Origin: Pterois miles
Taxonomy: Eukaryota > Chordata > Actinopteri > Perciformes > Scorpaenidae
Reading direction: 5' to 3'
Length of the DNA stretch: 64,000 nucleotides
Assembly: GCA_947000775.1 (NCBI GenBank)
Contig: CAMQGK010000552.1
Span: 3,146,501-3,210,500, forward strand
Shown: in pieces, positions 61,676-64,000 of the stretch
Numbering within the stretch: position 1 is the stretch's first letter
Layout: every line of letters starts with the position of its first letter
The notes under the pieces: generated by a model
Databases searched by the model: none
The model's input: only the letters and a program-made list of their open reading frames with translations
Told to the model about the DNA's origin: nothing
Program-made: the position numbers and the translations under genes

Positions 61676-64000
61676 TTTGACTTTCTGTCGAGTCTTTGCT
61701 TACATAAGGATCATAAAGAGTTACTCAAGTTGTCGTTTGTTTGTTTCAAACTTTCATTAAACTTTCACTAAACTTCAATTTTCTTTGCCTCACCTGAGGT
61801 TTGAGGGGTTCTCTCTCTTTCCTATAAGATGCTGGCTCACCTAACATTGCTGTCACAGTTAAGTCATCACTGTTCAACAACACTCAAATCTCCATTTGTT
61901 CCATAGACATGACTGCCAAACCATTTACACAGAAATACTGTAAAATACTGTAAGTGCTGAACAAGGTTTCTGTACTGCTGCTCATTCGCTTTCTCTTTCT
62001 TGCACTTGTGTGCACTTTCACTACGCCTCTCTTCTTCATCATGGCTGAATATACACAAAAAAGCACCAACTAACCAGCAGCAGCAACAACTCAAAGATAT
62101 ATCACTAAGGAAGTGGGTGTCATGGTACTGCTGAGGATATTTGACTGACAGCTGATAAAAGTGCAGTACAGGAAACAGTATAAAAACACTTTAGTTATTC
62201 ACACGTGCATATAAGATGCGAAAATCACATAGCACACTCACTTAGACCACATGTTCCTCAGCCAATCACATTCAGGAATGAACAGGGTTCAGATTGCATA
62301 TCCAAAAGCATTAAATTTAAGCTGAAAAAGGGGAATATTTAATTTAAAAGTGACTATTTTTTCAGATGCTAAAAATATATAGTGGCACAATAATAGTGGA
62401 AAGTTATTTTGGGATACAGAAAAGCTGAAAAATACAATAAATTGAATTCATACTTTCCATTTTTGCCCGGCTGCCACGGATAAGAAAACCAGGAACCCAG
62501 ACCATGACTAAAGTGGAAGGGTATCATATAACCGAGCCGTCTGCTTTACAAATGAAGCTTTGTGTGTTTGCATGTTGCTCAGCTACAGAACAGCAGGGCC
62601 GGCGAGTCCTGTGCAAGACAGTTTGGAGTATGGTCACATTTTTGCGCAAAGAAAAAGAAACATTTTGCAAAGTGCAGACCCCCTTTTGCTTGGTGGAAAC
62701 TGCCATAATCATGTTCTAAAAACAAATTTGTGTCGATCTCTGAAATTATTGCTGTTGGACATCTTCTGTTTTTTTGATAAATGAAAGCGGTGGCGCCGAA
62801 GGAAATGGTGGAGGGAAGTGAGCTAAACTTCACTATATGTCCCTATTTTTGTGTGGTAACCTCGCTGTTACACTAACACAAATACATTCTTGATGATGAT
62901 CTCTTGGTGAGGTCATTATGTTGGAATTGAGTGGCATTGTGGGAAAATGGGCTGCTGGGTAATTTGGATAACGGTCGATGTTTGTCTGACTAGAGCTGAA
63001 AATCTGTAGTTACTTCTCTTTCTTCAATCAAGTATATGTATATTTACTATTTTTAGTATGTCGGCAGAGTGTTGTTTTATGGCAGGTTTATGATATATTT
63101 ATTAATCCTCATCCATTATAGAGATGAAATTGAATCGTGTTGTCAGAGACGTGGAGGTGATACTCAGTTCGTCAAAGAGCTGGAGCAAGAAAAATAACGT
63201 AAAAATAAAATGATGGGAAATTACACTATACTTTTCAATTAGAAGAATTTAGCTTGATGTCTCCATAATTTTCATATTGAATGAGTGGTACAGGAATGAG
63301 TCCTCAAACCTAGCACATCTGGTTCCCTCATCTGGAATGGGTCTTTTTGAATGAGTTTTAGTTAGGTGCCTGAAATAAGGTCTGTGGTTAACATCAGCTT
63401 AAGAGATTTTAACAATTTGCTCTACAAGATAAAATATGTCAGGAAACATCCAACTTGATAATTTTGAAGCCTTTATGTGCCTTAAAAAAGACGGCTGCTA
63501 ACAAGCGGCTAAGTGAGACTACGAAACGCCATCACGCCGATTCGTCCGCCTTTACAGTTGTTTATACTTACATTCATGTGACCGTGGTGTAGGTTGTTTA
63601 TAGCCTAACATTAACTTTTTGATCATAAAAGTGTGTGACGATAACCTTACAGAACAAAACGTGTAAGTATCATGAATGTTTGTTTGCCACAGAGCTTATT
63701 ATCAATAACAGAAAGCTCAATGGAGAAATCCTGTTGGCTTTTTGTCAAGGAAACCCGTGTGATGCTAACTTATGGATTAACCTGCAAAAATGCTTCATCC
63801 CCAGAGCACTCTATAGAAAAGGTCATATAATGATGCTCTCTTTGGTTAAACTGTACCTCAGCAGTCTTTAAGTGTCTCTCTCTCTCTCCTCTGTCTTCCA
63901 TCCTCTATCTAACTATCTCACTCTCTGCCTTACTCTATCTATTCTGGTCCATCTCTGTCTCTAAAGTAATCGCCAGCTGTATGCATTCAGACTCTGCTAT
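61676..64000. other. non-coding sequence
   Basis: No recognised gene. A TC-rich run lies at 63873-63960. Frames at 62504-62833 overlap on both strands and have no known family. Confidence 0.45.

Overview
The window reads as nuclear DNA of a ray-finned fish, probably a percomorph teleost. It is AT-rich, with GT-AG introns, many CA/GT microsatellites, tRNA-derived SINEs, LINE 3' tails, a Tc1-like element, several hAT-like elements and dispersed fish-type repeats. There are no operons, no prokaryote-style gene packing, and no open frame above about 200 codons. The lineage is inferred from the repeats and from one recognised gene.

One protein-coding gene is well supported. It is srek1ip1 (SREK1-interacting protein 1) on the + strand, five coding exons between 3483 and 7169, joining in phase to 172 codons. 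The product has an N-terminal CCHC zinc knuckle and a basic, serine-rich tail, as expected of a small nuclear factor that binds the SR-like splicing regulator SREK1. A CpG-containing promoter with an ETS-type motif lies just upstream. A likely poly(A) signal lies near 8013. Intron 2 holds an internally deleted Tc1-like element, and intron 3 is mostly repeat-derived.

From about 8 kb to the right edge (about 56 kb) I recognise no further gene. Bases 1-3300 are AT-rich and largely repeat. The right part is non-coding sequence with dispersed elements: three tRNA-derived SINEs (about 11.2, 12.6 and 40.7 kb), four LINE-type 3' tails in one orientation, two hAT-like elements whose ends I could place by 8-bp target duplications (16724-17691 and 36084-37126), a composite transposon near 55.7-57.0 kb carrying a ZBED/hAT-type fragment, a foldback element family with related sequence at five sites, several repeat families seen at two sites, an LTR-like repeat near 31.2-31.7 kb, and six clear microsatellites. 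This distal stretch could be an intergenic desert or a long intron of a neighbouring gene; the sequence alone does not decide.

I found no convincing new biological system. The points most worth checking are the strong internal splice donor in srek1ip1 exon 3, the pair of inward-facing CTCF-like motifs just past the gene, the elements with precise boundaries, and the large inverted repeat pair at 47.8-50.2 kb.
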